From an uncultured Clostridia bacterium (GTDB taxonomy: Bacteria; Bacillota; Clostridia; Oscillospirales; Ruminococcaceae), in NCBI GenBank assembly GCA_946567425.1, contig CAMNXF010000009.1, positions 53,122 through 117,121 on the forward strand: a stretch of 64,000 nt of DNA. The letters are read 5' to 3'. Below are positions 8,051 to 17,605 of this stretch, piece by piece (position 1 is the first letter of the stretch; every line of letters begins with the position of its first letter). The notes beneath the pieces are model-generated. The model saw nothing but the letters and a program-made list of their open reading frames with translations, had not been told where the DNA came from and did not search any database. Both the position numbers and the translations under genes were made by a program.

Positions 8051-8079
8051 TTGACTTTTTAATGATTTTATTGTATAAT
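8051..8079 (+). promoter_or_regulatory. promoter of the tubulin-like gene
   Basis: TTGACT (8051-8056) and TATAAT (8074-8079) are spaced by 17 nt. The start codon is 83 nt downstream of the -10 box. Confidence 0.8.
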
Positions 8080-8161
8080 ATTACTATAATGTGTTTTTAT
8101 CGGCAGCATAAAAAAACTATGCAGCAAAATACTTGAAACCGACTGCGGGGGGAGTGGTTGT

Positions 8162-10444
8162 GTGAAAACGGAAAAGCAAATTGATATGTTGAGACCCGAT
8201 CGTATAATGAAGCTTTACGGAGGTAAAAAGACCGCGTTCGGCACAAAAAGACTGTATGCCGTAGGAGTTGGAAAAAACGGTGTGGATTGCCTTATGCGCT
8301 GTAAGCATCTCGCTGAAAACCGATACAGCATGGATAAGAGCAAGCTGCGCTTTCTGGCGGTAGGGGAGGATAAACTGCTTGACGAAGCGGAGTTCTGCGG
8401 AAGCACGCTCGGCGCGGACGAGCGTCTGGCGATAGCTCCCGACGACGCGATATACAAATACCTTAACGCTCCCGAGCGTCTGCCTGAAACGGCGCTTTCG
8501 TGGTTTGATACGGGTCTGAAAAATTACACGCCCGCAAAGCCCGTCTACGGCTTGCAGAAACGGCAGTGCGGGAGAGTTGCGCTGTTTCATTATTTCAACG
8601 ATTTGCTGAAAATTTTCGGCGACGCTATCTCCGCGTTCTCCGGCAGTACCGCACCGCTGGACGTGGTGGTCGTCGGGAATATGGGCGACGCTTTTTTCGG
8701 CGGTATGATGATCGATCTGGGGTATATTCTGACCGCGCTTTTCGAGACGGCGAAGTACCCCGTTAAAGTGATAACATATATGTTTGCGGGAGACACCGCT
8801 CAGCAAAGCAAAATGGACGGCCGCGATCTTGCCAACAGCTACGCGAACACGCTTGTTACCAAGGGTGAGCTTGACAACTTCCAGTGTCGGAAAACTAAAT
8901 TTTCCCAGAAATATACCGATTCTTTCGCGATAAATTCCGAGAAAACGCCTTATTCGGCGTGCTACATTGTCTCCACCGAAAAAACCTATGAGGCGACTCT
9001 CGAAAACGCCGCGCTGAAAATAATGACTGAGTGCGAGATACTCTACGTGCGCGACGACGACGCGGATAAAATAATGTCCTACAATATGCTGGGTAAGGAC
9101 GGCTCTCATGCGTTTCGCTATCTTGCCTATGACGCGGCGGTGAACGAGATACCGCTCGGCAAAATTATGTCGTACCTTACGGTGAGACTGTTTATGTCGT
9201 TCAGCAGATCGCTCCGTAAGAACAGCATCGAGCCTATGGAAATGGGCAAGATTATCGCACGGCTTGCCCCGAACGCAGAGTTCCTCGCCGAAAAGGCGGG
9301 TGAGATACCGCAGTATGAGTTTGACGAACGGCGCAATCCGCTGTTCAGCGTAAAGTCGCTCAAAAACGGCGGTGAAGCGTCAAAGCGCTACGTCGACGAA
9401 AAGGCGGAACGCTTTGCGGAGCTGTGCCAAAACGGCATTGAGATAATGAAACCCGAAATCATCAACGCTGTAACTTCCGTATGCGGCGAGGCTATGAACG
9501 ATTACGACAAGGGTCCGTTTTACGCCGTTGATGTGATGAAAAAGTGCTTGTCCGAGCTGCGCGTGGCTATCGCAAAGGTAAGGGACGAGGAGAGTGACAT
9601 CGGGGAAACTATGGCGCGCGAGATCAGAATGGTCAACACGACCTATAAAAAAGTGAAAAATTCTCCGGGATTTCTGGCGGCAAGGTCGACGGGGGATTAT
9701 ATTTCGTGGCTGGAGGAGTACGGCGGGTACAAGAAAACCGAGCTTACCGTGAGTATGCTGCGGGAGTTCTACGAGGAAATTTACGGCGCTTTAGACAAAT
9801 ACTGCAAGGAGGTTTTGCTGAAAAAAGCGGAAATGTTTGAGCAGATCTCCGTCAACCGCGAGAATATTCTTTTCGGGGAAACCGAGTACGAGGGTTTTGG
9901 TGTGACCGAAGCGTTCGATATAACCGACCCGACGATCCGAACAAAGCTCGATAAAATGGTCGACGAATTGCCCGAGAGCACGCGGCTGATGGCGTTCAAG
10001 CGTTCGGGACTGATGAATGTCAGCGACGATCCGCTGCATTTTCCGCGCGAGCTGGTGGGCATTACCGAGAGCTGTTTTTCGGCGTTTTTCGGCAGCAGCT
10101 TCGAGGAATTTTGCAGACTTTTCGAGACGGACACCTCCGAGGCAGCTGCGCTTGAGGGATGCCTGAAGACCGCAGAGGTGAAAACTCCCGCGTCCGACGA
10201 ACCGCCGCTTACCAGAATTATCTGCCCCAAGGACGCGCCCGCGGGTGAAATGGCGCCGATACGCGCCGTTCACAAGGGTTTAAACAATCTGTGGAACGAT
10301 TCCGCCGCAAAGTGCGCCGTGAGCGTCGTCCGGATAAAGGGCAACGTTCAGCTGAATGACTTTAAGGACTACAACAAATGGGAAAATATGCGCTACGCGT
10401 ATGTAAACGATTCGCTGAAAAAGCACGGAATACACATTTTTTAG
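8162..10444 (+). CDS. diverged tubulin-like protein (Tubulin_2 type fold)
   Basis: The 760-residue protein starts at a GTG preceded by GGGGGGAG. The first 250 residues follow the layout of the bacterial tubulin-like family PF13809: a first strand and loop RLYAVGVGKNGVDCLMRCK, an early 'LRFLAVGEDKLLDE', then CGRVALFHYFNDLLKIF and a strand-loop-helix VVVVGNMGDAFFGGMMIDLGYIL. In tubulins the last loop is GGGTGSG and contacts GTP phosphates; here it is GDAFFGG, so nucleotide binding may be altered or lost. The C-terminal 500 residues are mostly helical and unassigned. It is followed after 25 nt by a membrane transglutaminase, probably co-transcribed. I am confident of the gene, less so of the fold. 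Confidence 0.55.
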   Translation: MKTEKQIDMLRPDRIMKLYGGKKTAFGTKRLYAVGVGKNGVDCLMRCKHLAENRYSMDKSKLRFLAVGEDKLLDEAEFCGSTLGADERLAIAPDDAIYKYLNAPERLPETALSWFDTGLKNYTPAKPVYGLQKRQCGRVALFHYFNDLLKIFGDAISAFSGSTAPLDVVVVGNMGDAFFGGMMIDLGYILTALFETAKYPVKVITYMFAGDTAQQSKMDGRDLANSYANTLVTKGELDNFQCRKTKFSQKYTDSFAINSEKTPYSACYIVSTEKTYEATLENAALKIMTECEILYVRDDDADKIMSYNMLGKDGSHAFRYLAYDAAVNEIPLGKIMSYLTVRLFMSFSRSLRKNSIEPMEMGKIIARLAPNAEFLAEKAGEIPQYEFDERRNPLFSVKSLKNGGEASKRYVDEKAERFAELCQNGIEIMKPEIINAVTSVCGEAMNDYDKGPFYAVDVMKKCLSELRVAIAKVRDEESDIGETMAREIRMVNTTYKKVKNSPGFLAARSTGDYISWLEEYGGYKKTELTVSMLREFYEEIYGALDKYCKEVLLKKAEMFEQISVNRENILFGETEYEGFGVTEAFDITDPTIRTKLDKMVDELPESTRLMAFKRSGLMNVSDDPLHFPRELVGITESCFSAFFGSSFEEFCRLFETDTSEAAALEGCLKTAEVKTPASDEPPLTRIICPKDAPAGEMAPIRAVHKGLNNLWNDSAAKCAVSVVRIKGNVQLNDFKDYNKWENMRYAYVNDSLKKHGIHIF

Positions 10445-10469
10445 AACTTCGGAATGAGCTTGAGAAAAT

Positions 10470-13250
10470 ATGAAAAAAGAAAAAAGAAACGAGACAACAA
10501 ATACTTACATTTCGGGACAGAACCTTGTAAATGAACAGAAGATCGTTATCGGCGGCGAAAACGAGGAGACCTCCGAGCTTGATTTTGACAGCGGAGACAC
10601 CGCCGTTGTCACGCGGCAAGGGCGCGGCAAAAAGAAACGTGAGGTCGCGCTGGTTTTCGACCGCTACTACGAGAAAGCTCCGCGAACGGCTCTGCTGCTT
10701 GCGGCAAGGGTGCTGTTCTGCTGCGCGCTGAGCGTCTGCTCGATGATGTTCGTGCTGAACAACTTTGATATGCCGATCGACCTCGCGGCGGCGGGGTGGG
10801 CGTGCTTCGGATTTACAGCGGCGTTTTCAGTGCTGTTTTTATTTGTGAGGAAGCTCGTCGCCATACCGATAATGGCATTGGCGGCGGGTCTTATTATATG
10901 GCAGAATTTCGACGCGTTCCAACTGAAGCTGTCGTATTTTATCGACGCGATGATATTGCAGGTCGACGGCAGACTGCTGCAAACGCGGGAGCTTATCTCG
11001 CATAAAAATCTGCTGACCGACAACGGCGAGTACCTCATAAACCCGAATTACGGCGGCGAGATAATGTTCGGCGTGATAATTCTTTGCGCCCTGTTTTCGC
11101 TGCTGGCGGCGGCGACTATGTTCAGAAGACCGCATATTCTGCCGCTGCTTATTGTGTTTCTGGCGATGTGGGCGCCGAGAATGATCGCCGAGCGTATGCT
11201 GTTCAACGGCTGGTTTATCCTCGCGGCGGCTCTGTATGTGGGAGCGGCGGCGCTTACCATGTCGCACAGGGACGGTCTGGCGATACGGCACGGATTTACG
11301 CATTCGTATCATAAGGTCGTCAACAAAAACGAACACGTCTTTGACGTGCGCGTCTCAAACGCCGCGTTCGTCAAGCGTGTCGGTCTGCGCAACGCCTACA
11401 GCTCCAAGTACTTTTCGCTGGCAGTGTGCTGTATGGCGCTGTTCCTCGCGTCGGGGCTTACGGTGAACGCGCTGTTGGGCGACGTGCGCGGGATAAATTA
11501 CACGGACTTTTACGAGTTCATCAAGAACGTTGGCAGCAATTCTCCGTTCTCCTCGCCGTTCAGCAACGGTCCGATGTCGCAGTATTTCACGACGCCGAAC
11601 CGCAAGACCTTCACGCAGGGAGCGGGTCTGTCGATAACCTCGCCGGGCACGGGAGAACAGGAGGTGCTCCGCGTCAAGCACGACGGCGCAGTTCCGATAT
11701 ATCTGCGCGGCGATATCGGGATCGACTTCAACGGCGATAGGTGGACGTCGCCCGTCACCGACGAGCCGGAGGACTGGAACAGTCTGCGCGGCGGATTTCG
11801 TCCTGCGGAGGCGTTGACGATGCGCGACAACGGCAATATCATTGATCGGGCTTCGATATCCGTTGATTACCTTTGCAATACGCCCGTTGTGTTTATTCCT
11901 GCGTATAACGACATTTACGACAGCTTTATCGCTGAGGAAAGCGCAAGTAAAGAGTTTGCCGAGAGCTATACGGTTCACGGCGATTATGCGATACGCACCG
12001 CGGAGGGTCAGGACAGGCCCGGAAATATGGTGATGTCCGCTTATACATATTTGTTTGAGGGAGTTGACGGCAACGCGTCCACGTCCACGGCACAGACCGC
12101 TTTTCAACAAGCTTACACGGAATCTTATTACCATTATTCAAAGCTGGTATCTGCGTTCGGCTCTGACAGTTATTACAAGAATTACCGTAAATACGTATAT
12201 GATACATATCAAAGCGTTCCAGGGGAACTTAGCACTTTGATACATGAATATATTGACAGGGTGTTCGGAAGTGATTTTGATGAGCAGACTAATTTTCAAC
12301 ATTACACCGCAGAAGTATACGAAAAAGCGGTTCAGGTCGCGGACTATCTCCGCGATAATTATGAATACTCGCTGAACGCGCCTGTTGATGAAAGCAACCC
12401 TATTATTAGCTTCCTCAACGACACAAAGAGCGGTCACTGCGCGCTGTACGCGAGCGCTATGACTATGATAATGCGTTGCTGCGGTATCCCCGCGCGGTAC
12501 TGTACGGGATTTGCGGCGCGTCCGAACGGCGGCGCTCCGCAGGTGCTGCGCTCCAAAAATCTTCATGCGTGGTGCGAGGTGTATCTCGATAACATAGGCT
12601 GGGTAACGTTCGATCCGACAAGCTCCGTAAGCGTTGAGGCGGCTATCAACGGCACTCCGCTGCGTACCGAGTCCTCGTCGTCGATGTCCTCGGGCGCGTC
12701 CGATTCCTCGGATTCGAGCCGCGAGATATCTTCCTCGACCGTTTCCTCCGACGAATCGGGGGAGGGTTTGCGCGACACGAGCAGCGGCGGGCTTGCCGAG
12801 GGCGAAAAGCTCAACATTCTGCCGTATATACTGGGAGTTTTTGTAATTCTGGCAGCGATTGCGCTTATCGTGTTTATAATTTACAGAATAAGGAAATTTG
12901 ACCGCGACGCGAAAAAGGCGCTCAAATGCTATTACGGCGAGGAAAATTCACAAAACGTGTACGAAAGGCTGCTGGCAATGCTGAAGCTCTGCAAGCTCAC
13001 TCCGAGCGGCGGCGAGCTCACCGCGGAATTTTTCAAGCGTTCGGGCAAGGCGGTCGGCTGTAACATCGCCAAGCGCGGGGAGCTTCTGGAGCTTGTGGCG
13101 TTTGGCAAACGCGAGCTCACCGACACCGAAAAAGCGAGCCTCGGCAGACTTCTGGAAAACGTGTTCTATGCCGTTAACAAAAAGCTCGGTCCCATCGGAA
13201 AAACACGGCTTCGCTTTATCGTGCTGAGCAAGCGCGTTAAACCGCAATAA
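10470..13250 (+). CDS. TgpA-like transmembrane transglutaminase
   Basis: The 926-residue protein has a cytoplasmic N-terminus, a cluster of about seven membrane segments (residues about 70-330), an extracellular region with a transglutaminase/protease-like core, a Ser-rich linker (SSSSMSSGASDSSDSSREISSSTVSSDES) and one more membrane helix (ILPYILGVFVILAAIALIVFIIY) followed by a short cytosolic tail related to DUF4129. The catalytic triad is present: Cys in SGHCALYASAM, His in LHAWCEVYL and Asp in VTFDPTSS. TgpA of Pseudomonas is the closest known architecture. The start at 10470 has no strong Shine-Dalgarno. It follows the tubulin-like gene closely, so both may work together at the envelope. 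Confidence 0.85.
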   Translation: MKKEKRNETTNTYISGQNLVNEQKIVIGGENEETSELDFDSGDTAVVTRQGRGKKKREVALVFDRYYEKAPRTALLLAARVLFCCALSVCSMMFVLNNFDMPIDLAAAGWACFGFTAAFSVLFLFVRKLVAIPIMALAAGLIIWQNFDAFQLKLSYFIDAMILQVDGRLLQTRELISHKNLLTDNGEYLINPNYGGEIMFGVIILCALFSLLAAATMFRRPHILPLLIVFLAMWAPRMIAERMLFNGWFILAAALYVGAAALTMSHRDGLAIRHGFTHSYHKVVNKNEHVFDVRVSNAAFVKRVGLRNAYSSKYFSLAVCCMALFLASGLTVNALLGDVRGINYTDFYEFIKNVGSNSPFSSPFSNGPMSQYFTTPNRKTFTQGAGLSITSPGTGEQEVLRVKHDGAVPIYLRGDIGIDFNGDRWTSPVTDEPEDWNSLRGGFRPAEALTMRDNGNIIDRASISVDYLCNTPVVFIPAYNDIYDSFIAEESASKEFAESYTVHGDYAIRTAEGQDRPGNMVMSAYTYLFEGVDGNASTSTAQTAFQQAYTESYYHYSKLVSAFGSDSYYKNYRKYVYDTYQSVPGELSTLIHEYIDRVFGSDFDEQTNFQHYTAEVYEKAVQVADYLRDNYEYSLNAPVDESNPIISFLNDTKSGHCALYASAMTMIMRCCGIPARYCTGFAARPNGGAPQVLRSKNLHAWCEVYLDNIGWVTFDPTSSVSVEAAINGTPLRTESSSSMSSGASDSSDSSREISSSTVSSDESGEGLRDTSSGGLAEGEKLNILPYILGVFVILAAIALIVFIIYRIRKFDRDAKKALKCYYGEENSQNVYERLLAMLKLCKLTPSGGELTAEFFKRSGKAVGCNIAKRGELLELVAFGKRELTDTEKASLGRLLENVFYAVNKKLGPIGKTRLRFIVLSKRVKPQ

Positions 13251-13312
13251 ACGGTTTTGTTTTCCATGAAAAACATTTTCGCGGAATATTTAACAAAAAT
13301 TTCAAAAAGGTG

Positions 13313-13341
13313 TTGATTTTCGGCGGAAAAAATGTTATAAT
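13313..13341 (+). promoter_or_regulatory. promoter of the DHH phosphoesterase gene
   Basis: TTGATT (13313-13318) and TATAAT (13336-13341) are 17 nt apart, 36 nt before the start codon. Confidence 0.75.
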
Positions 13342-13376
13342 TAAATAAATACATTATCATAGGGAGAGGAATTCTT

Positions 13377-14315
13377 ATGGCTATGCGATTGATCACGCGT
13401 TCGGATTTTGACGGATTGGCATGCGGAGCGCTGTTGCTCTGCGCGGGTGTCGTTGACAATTGGACGTTTGCGCACCCCAAGGATTTGCAGGACGGCTTGG
13501 TTCCGGTTACGGAAAATGACTGTCTGGCTAACGTTCCGTTTGTTGAGGGCTGCGGACTGTGGTTCGACCATCACTCCAGCGAGGAGGAACGCAACCGCTA
13601 CAAGGGCAAGTACAAGGGCGAAAGCCGTATTACGCCAAGTTGCGCGCGAATTATTTATGAATATTACGGCGGCAAGGAACGTTTCCCTAACTTCGATGAC
13701 CTTATGGTCGCTGTCGACAAGGTTGACAGCGGAAATTTAACGCGCGATGAAATTCTCAACCCCGAGGGCTGGATACTGGTGGGCTTTTTAATGGATCCGC
13801 GTACCGGTCTGGGTCGTTTCCGCAATTTTACGATAAGCAATTACCAGTTAATGGAAAAGTTACTCCGCTGCTGCGCGTATATGAGCACCGACGAGATACT
13901 CGCAATGCCCGATATTAAGGAGCGTATCAAGCTTTACAACGAGCAGACCGAGCTCTTCAAGGATATGGTTCACGCACACACGCGCGTTGAGGGTGACGTT
14001 ATCATTACCGATCTGCGCGGCGTAAATCCCATTTACACAGGCAATCGTTTCCTCATCTATTCGCTTTATCCCGAGCAGAATATCTCTTGCTGGATAGTTG
14101 ACGGCAAGGGCGGCAAGGGCTGTTCCTGCGCGGTCGGCTATTCGATACTCAACCGCACGTCTCATGTCAACGTCGGCTCTACTATGCTGAAGTACGGCGG
14201 CGGCGGACACATGGCGGTAGGTACTTGTCAATTCACCGATGAGGACGCGCCTACAAAGGTTCCCGAGCTTTTGAACGAGCTGGTGAACTACGACAAAATC
14301 CACGCGAACGCTTAA
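13377..14315 (+). CDS. DHH family phosphoesterase
   Basis: The 312-residue protein carries the motifs of DHH/DHHA1 phosphohydrolases: TRSDFDGLACGALL (the DxDG-type metal site), WFDHHSSEE (DHH) and the C-terminal KYGGGGHMAVGTCQF (DHHA1 GGGH). Members cleave short oligonucleotides, cyclic-di-nucleotide products or polyphosphate; this one differs from the NrnA copy at 46045-47010 and the substrate cannot be told. AGGGAGAGGAA precedes the ATG. It is monocistronic with its own promoter and ends at the bidirectional terminator at 14332-14357. Confidence 0.85.
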   Translation: MAMRLITRSDFDGLACGALLLCAGVVDNWTFAHPKDLQDGLVPVTENDCLANVPFVEGCGLWFDHHSSEEERNRYKGKYKGESRITPSCARIIYEYYGGKERFPNFDDLMVAVDKVDSGNLTRDEILNPEGWILVGFLMDPRTGLGRFRNFTISNYQLMEKLLRCCAYMSTDEILAMPDIKERIKLYNEQTELFKDMVHAHTRVEGDVIITDLRGVNPIYTGNRFLIYSLYPEQNISCWIVDGKGGKGCSCAVGYSILNRTSHVNVGSTMLKYGGGGHMAVGTCQFTDEDAPTKVPELLNELVNYDKIHANA

Positions 14316-14331
14316 TTTGTGCAATAAAATG

Positions 14332-14357
14332 ACCGTAGTACATTTTTGTACTACGGT
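14332..14357. terminator. bidirectional intrinsic terminator overlapping trmO stop
   Basis: ACCGTAGTACA (14332-14342) and TGTACTACGGT (14347-14357) form a perfect 11-bp stem with a TTTT loop, followed by TTTTT on the plus strand. The right arm contains the last codons and the TAG stop (14351-14353) of the convergent trmO gene. Confidence 0.88.
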
Positions 14358-15019
14358 TTTTCGTTTTCGGTAACTCCCATAACTGTAAGTTCGCCTCCGT
14401 CAACGCGGAAACTTACTTGCCGTTTGCCGAAAGCCATTGTGTAAACGCGCTCGGGGGAGTTCTGGTATTGCGGTCGGGGGTCTTGGGCAAGGGTTTCGAG
14501 CAGCCCTTGCCGCTTGCTCTCGGGAAAAATTTCCAACAGATTTTCGGGAAAATTTACAGTTAACAGCCCGCCGTGTTCCGACAGCGCCCAACCGTTCGAT
14601 GCGTCGGGAACGCTGTCGGCGTAGGGAAGATAGGGTTTGATATCGTAGATCGGCGTGCCGTTCATGATGTCCGCACCCGTTACATTTATGGTGAAACCGT
14701 CAGCACTTTCGAGCTTTACCACGCTAAGTCCAAGCGAGTTCGGACGGAACGGCGAACGTGTTGCGAATACGCCCTTTCGGACGTTCCCGCCGAGCCTCGG
14801 AGGACGCACGGTCGAAGAAAATCCGTTCACCTTAGCCTTGGAAAAACCCCAGATAAGCCATATATGTGAAAAATCCTCCAGTCCGCGCAGCGCGTTTTCG
14901 TCGCGGAATTGCGGCTCAAGTACGATCTTCGACGGCAGACTGACAAGTCCGCTCTGTCGGGGAATGCCGAATTTTTCCTCGTAGTCGTTTATGATGAACG
15001 CGATAGGTTCTATTTCCAT
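14351..15019 (-). CDS. trmO: tRNA (N6-threonylcarbamoyladenosine(37)-N6)-methyltransferase TrmO
   Basis: TrmO uses S-adenosylmethionine to methylate t6A37 of threonine tRNAs. The 222-residue protein has the family beta-barrel motifs GLVSLPSKIVLEP, LEDFSHIWLIWGF, VRPPRLGG, GVFATRSPFRPNSLGLSVVKL and IYDIKPYLPYADS, then the C-terminal domain SPERVYTMAFGKRQVSFRV. I chose the ATG at 15019 (MEIEPIAFI) because AGAGGTGG precedes it; an ATG nine codons upstream lacks a site. It lies 39 nt downstream of the GTPase/nuclease gene and is probably co-transcribed, giving a small operon about decoding and ribosomes. Its stop codon sits inside the terminator stem. Confidence 0.92.
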   Translation of the reverse strand: MEIEPIAFIINDYEEKFGIPRQSGLVSLPSKIVLEPQFRDENALRGLEDFSHIWLIWGFSKAKVNGFSSTVRPPRLGGNVRKGVFATRSPFRPNSLGLSVVKLESADGFTINVTGADIMNGTPIYDIKPYLPYADSVPDASNGWALSEHGGLLTVNFPENLLEIFPESKRQGLLETLAQDPRPQYQNSPERVYTMAFGKRQVSFRVDGGELTVMGVTENEKP

Positions 15020-15058
15020 ATAACCACCTCTGAATGCAGTTTTCATTGTCGGGGAACT

Positions 15059-17584
15059 CTAGTGCATACTGTTCAGTATTTCGCGGATTGCCCTTTCCAC
15101 CTCGTCTACCTCCATTTTGAACTCCCTCGCCGAAACGCGAACCGCTCCCGCCCCGAGAATGATCAGCTGCTCCGTTCCGTCCGAGGTCGCTACACGGACG
15201 CGGTTTTCGGCGGACAGCTTGTGTGCGGTTTTTTCAATATACATATCCGCTGTCTCTGCCTCGCGGGTGTACACGACCGAAACGTTTCCATACTGCTCCA
15301 CCTCACGGTCGCTCCGCACCTTGTACGCGTCGAAAACCAGTATCAGATTGCACTTTTTGAACCCCTGATAGTTGCACATAATGTTGATAAGCTGTGAGCG
15401 TGCAAGGTCAAGGTTGTCCTTGGCAATTTTTGCCAGTTCCTCCCATGAGAAAATAATATTGTAACCGTCGACGAGCAGAAACTCCGGTCCGCGCTTGGGC
15501 GGCGGCAGCTTCGGCGTTTTTTCAATAGTCTTGTCGCGGCGCATTGCGGTGCGTTCTCCGCGTTTTATTTTGCCGTATGTGCGTTCGAAAATCTCCATTA
15601 GCTCCTTGTCTGTAGCGATCCGCTGCTTGTATGAGCTGATTTCGGCTTGCGTTACCGATTCGTGAGTTCGTTCGCACAATACGCTTGGAATGTGCATTTT
15701 TGACGGAACCTCGTTCCATTTGACAATATACCCCGCGCCATGTGAACAGAACACGCTGTCCGCCGTATTTTCAACATCGTTCTCAAAATTATAACCGGTT
15801 TTCTCGATGACTTCTTGAGCATTGTGACATGGACAGTATCCGTCAAAAATCACGGAAAGCCGCCCCGTGCCGCGCGTGTAACCGATTACATCCTTCTGAT
15901 AGCTTCGCATTTCCGAGATCGGACATTTGCCCTCGATTACCGAAAATTCTCCCGAGCCGCTTGGTTGAGCGAACTCCGCGCCCATTTGCTGCAAGTCGCT
16001 CATCGCGCGCCCGACGTTCGCAAGCGGTATCTCCAGTCGAAACCGACAGAACGGCTCAAGCAGCACCGAACTTGCGCTCGCCAGACCCTGCCGAACCGCA
16101 CGCCACGCGGCTTGACGGAAATCGCCGCCCTCGGTGTGTTTCAGGTGAGCGCGCCCTGCTGCAAGCGTGATCTTCACGTCCGTAATCGGCGAACCCGTCA
16201 GTACCCCCAAATGCCGCCGATCACGCAGATTTGACAGCGCCAACCGCTGCCAGTTTTCGTCGAGATTTCGGCAGTCGCGCGCGAAAACCACGCCGCTGCC
16301 GCGCGGAAGCGGCTCGATAAGCACATGAACCTCCGCGTAATGCCGCAGCGGCTCATAATGCCCCACGCCCTCCACCTTTTCGGCGATTGTTTCGCGGTAC
16401 GCGATGCTCCCCTCGCCGAACGACACGGACAGTCCGAACCGCTCCGCTATCATCTTCTGAAGTATTTCAAGCTGAACCTCGCCCATTACCGAAACATGAA
16501 TTTCACGCAGCTGCTCCGACCATGAAAACCGCAATTGCGGATCCTCTTCCTCGATTTTTTTCAGCTTCGGTAGCACCTGTTGAACGTCAGCCCCCGACGG
16601 CAACTCGACCTTGTAGTTGAGAACAGGCTCTATGACGGGCGCGGCGGTGTTTTTCTGAACGCCGAGCGCCTGTCCCGCATACGTCCCCGAAAGCCCCGCG
16701 ACGGCGACCAGTTGCCCTGCCACGGCACTGTCAACGGTGGTAAATTTTGCGCCGTTATACAGACGTATCTGCGTGACCTTTTCGCCTGCTGATTCCCCGG
16801 AGGTTGCGATAATGGCACGATTTTTCAGTTCACCCCCGTTGATCTTTATATGCGTGAGCCGAACGCCGTTTTCGTCCGAGGTGATTTTGTATACCAACGC
16901 GGCGAAATCGCCGTAACGCTCCCGCGGCTCGGCGTAACGTTCAAGCAGCTCCAGCAGCTTGTCCGCGCCCTCCGACCTTAACGCCGCGCCGAAACACACG
17001 GGGAAAACATTCCTCCGCGAGACAGCCGCCGCGATAAGCTCCATTGGTACGTCGCCCCGCTCCAGAAGCGCGTTCATACAGTCCTCGTCGAACTCTGCAC
17101 ACTGTTCCTCGACGTTCTCCGAAAAATCGGCGAAACGCTTGTCCAGCTTGTGCAGATCGTCTAAAATTTCCGCCTTGGATTTGTGCGAAATGTCCATTTT
17201 GTTCACGAAAACAAACGTCGGTATCCCAAACCGCCCGAGCAGCTCCCAGAGAGTATGGGTGTGGCTTTGAACACCGTCCGTGCCGCTGATTACGAGAATA
17301 GCGCAGTCTGGTACGGTGAACGCGCGTTCCGCCTCTGCCGAAAAATCGACATGACCGGGGGTGTCAAGCAGCGTAATCTCGGTATCGTTAATCCTCAAAA
17401 TTGCCTGCTTTGAGAAAATAGTGATCCCGCGCGAACGTTCCATAGGATCGTTATCGAGAAAAGCATCGCCGTTATCCACGCGCCCAAGCTTGCGTATTCT
17501 GCCCGCACGGAACAACAGCGCCTCCGACAGCGTAGTCTTTCCCGCGTCGACGTGCGCCGCCATGCAGACAACCAGACGTTTCAA
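15059..17584 (-). CDS. ribosomal-protection-type translation GTPase fused to an NYN (YacP/Rae1-like) nuclease domain
   Basis: Residues 1 to about 650 form an EF-G-like factor of the TetM/TetO/TetW class: AAHVDAGKTT (G1), RGITI (G2), DTPGHVDF (G3), NKMD (G4), a domain II-V layout with PLRHYAEVHVLIEPLPRGSG and the TetM-like QKDVIGYTRGTGRLSV. From about residue 690 an NYN nuclease follows, with its acidic cluster in EFLLVDGYNII, LVFDAYK, TADMYIEK and VATSDGTEQ. Total length is 841, about 200 more than TetM. Rae1/YacP cuts mRNA in the ribosomal A site, where protection factors also bind, so the fusion is coherent. Tetracycline resistance cannot be claimed. GGGGGTGATC precedes the ATG; a terminator ends about 20 nt upstream. 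Confidence 0.88.
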   Translation of the reverse strand: MKRLVVCMAAHVDAGKTTLSEALLFRAGRIRKLGRVDNGDAFLDNDPMERSRGITIFSKQAILRINDTEITLLDTPGHVDFSAEAERAFTVPDCAILVISGTDGVQSHTHTLWELLGRFGIPTFVFVNKMDISHKSKAEILDDLHKLDKRFADFSENVEEQCAEFDEDCMNALLERGDVPMELIAAAVSRRNVFPVCFGAALRSEGADKLLELLERYAEPRERYGDFAALVYKITSDENGVRLTHIKINGGELKNRAIIATSGESAGEKVTQIRLYNGAKFTTVDSAVAGQLVAVAGLSGTYAGQALGVQKNTAAPVIEPVLNYKVELPSGADVQQVLPKLKKIEEEDPQLRFSWSEQLREIHVSVMGEVQLEILQKMIAERFGLSVSFGEGSIAYRETIAEKVEGVGHYEPLRHYAEVHVLIEPLPRGSGVVFARDCRNLDENWQRLALSNLRDRRHLGVLTGSPITDVKITLAAGRAHLKHTEGGDFRQAAWRAVRQGLASASSVLLEPFCRFRLEIPLANVGRAMSDLQQMGAEFAQPSGSGEFSVIEGKCPISEMRSYQKDVIGYTRGTGRLSVIFDGYCPCHNAQEVIEKTGYNFENDVENTADSVFCSHGAGYIVKWNEVPSKMHIPSVLCERTHESVTQAEISSYKQRIATDKELMEIFERTYGKIKRGERTAMRRDKTIEKTPKLPPPKRGPEFLLVDGYNIIFSWEELAKIAKDNLDLARSQLINIMCNYQGFKKCNLILVFDAYKVRSDREVEQYGNVSVVYTREAETADMYIEKTAHKLSAENRVRVATSDGTEQLIILGAGAVRVSAREFKMEVDEVERAIREILNSMH

Positions 17585-17605
17585 AAGATCACCCCCAAAA
17601 ATAAA

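Noticed and set aside
7756..8136. 126-codon ORF between the VTC and tubulin-like genes
   Set aside because: No ribosome binding site, overlaps the promoter of the next gene, and has no recognisable domain.
15059..17584. Tetracycline resistance gene tet(M)-like call
   Set aside because: The protein belongs to the same superfamily but is longer, fused to a nuclease domain and located in a housekeeping context; resistance cannot be claimed from sequence.
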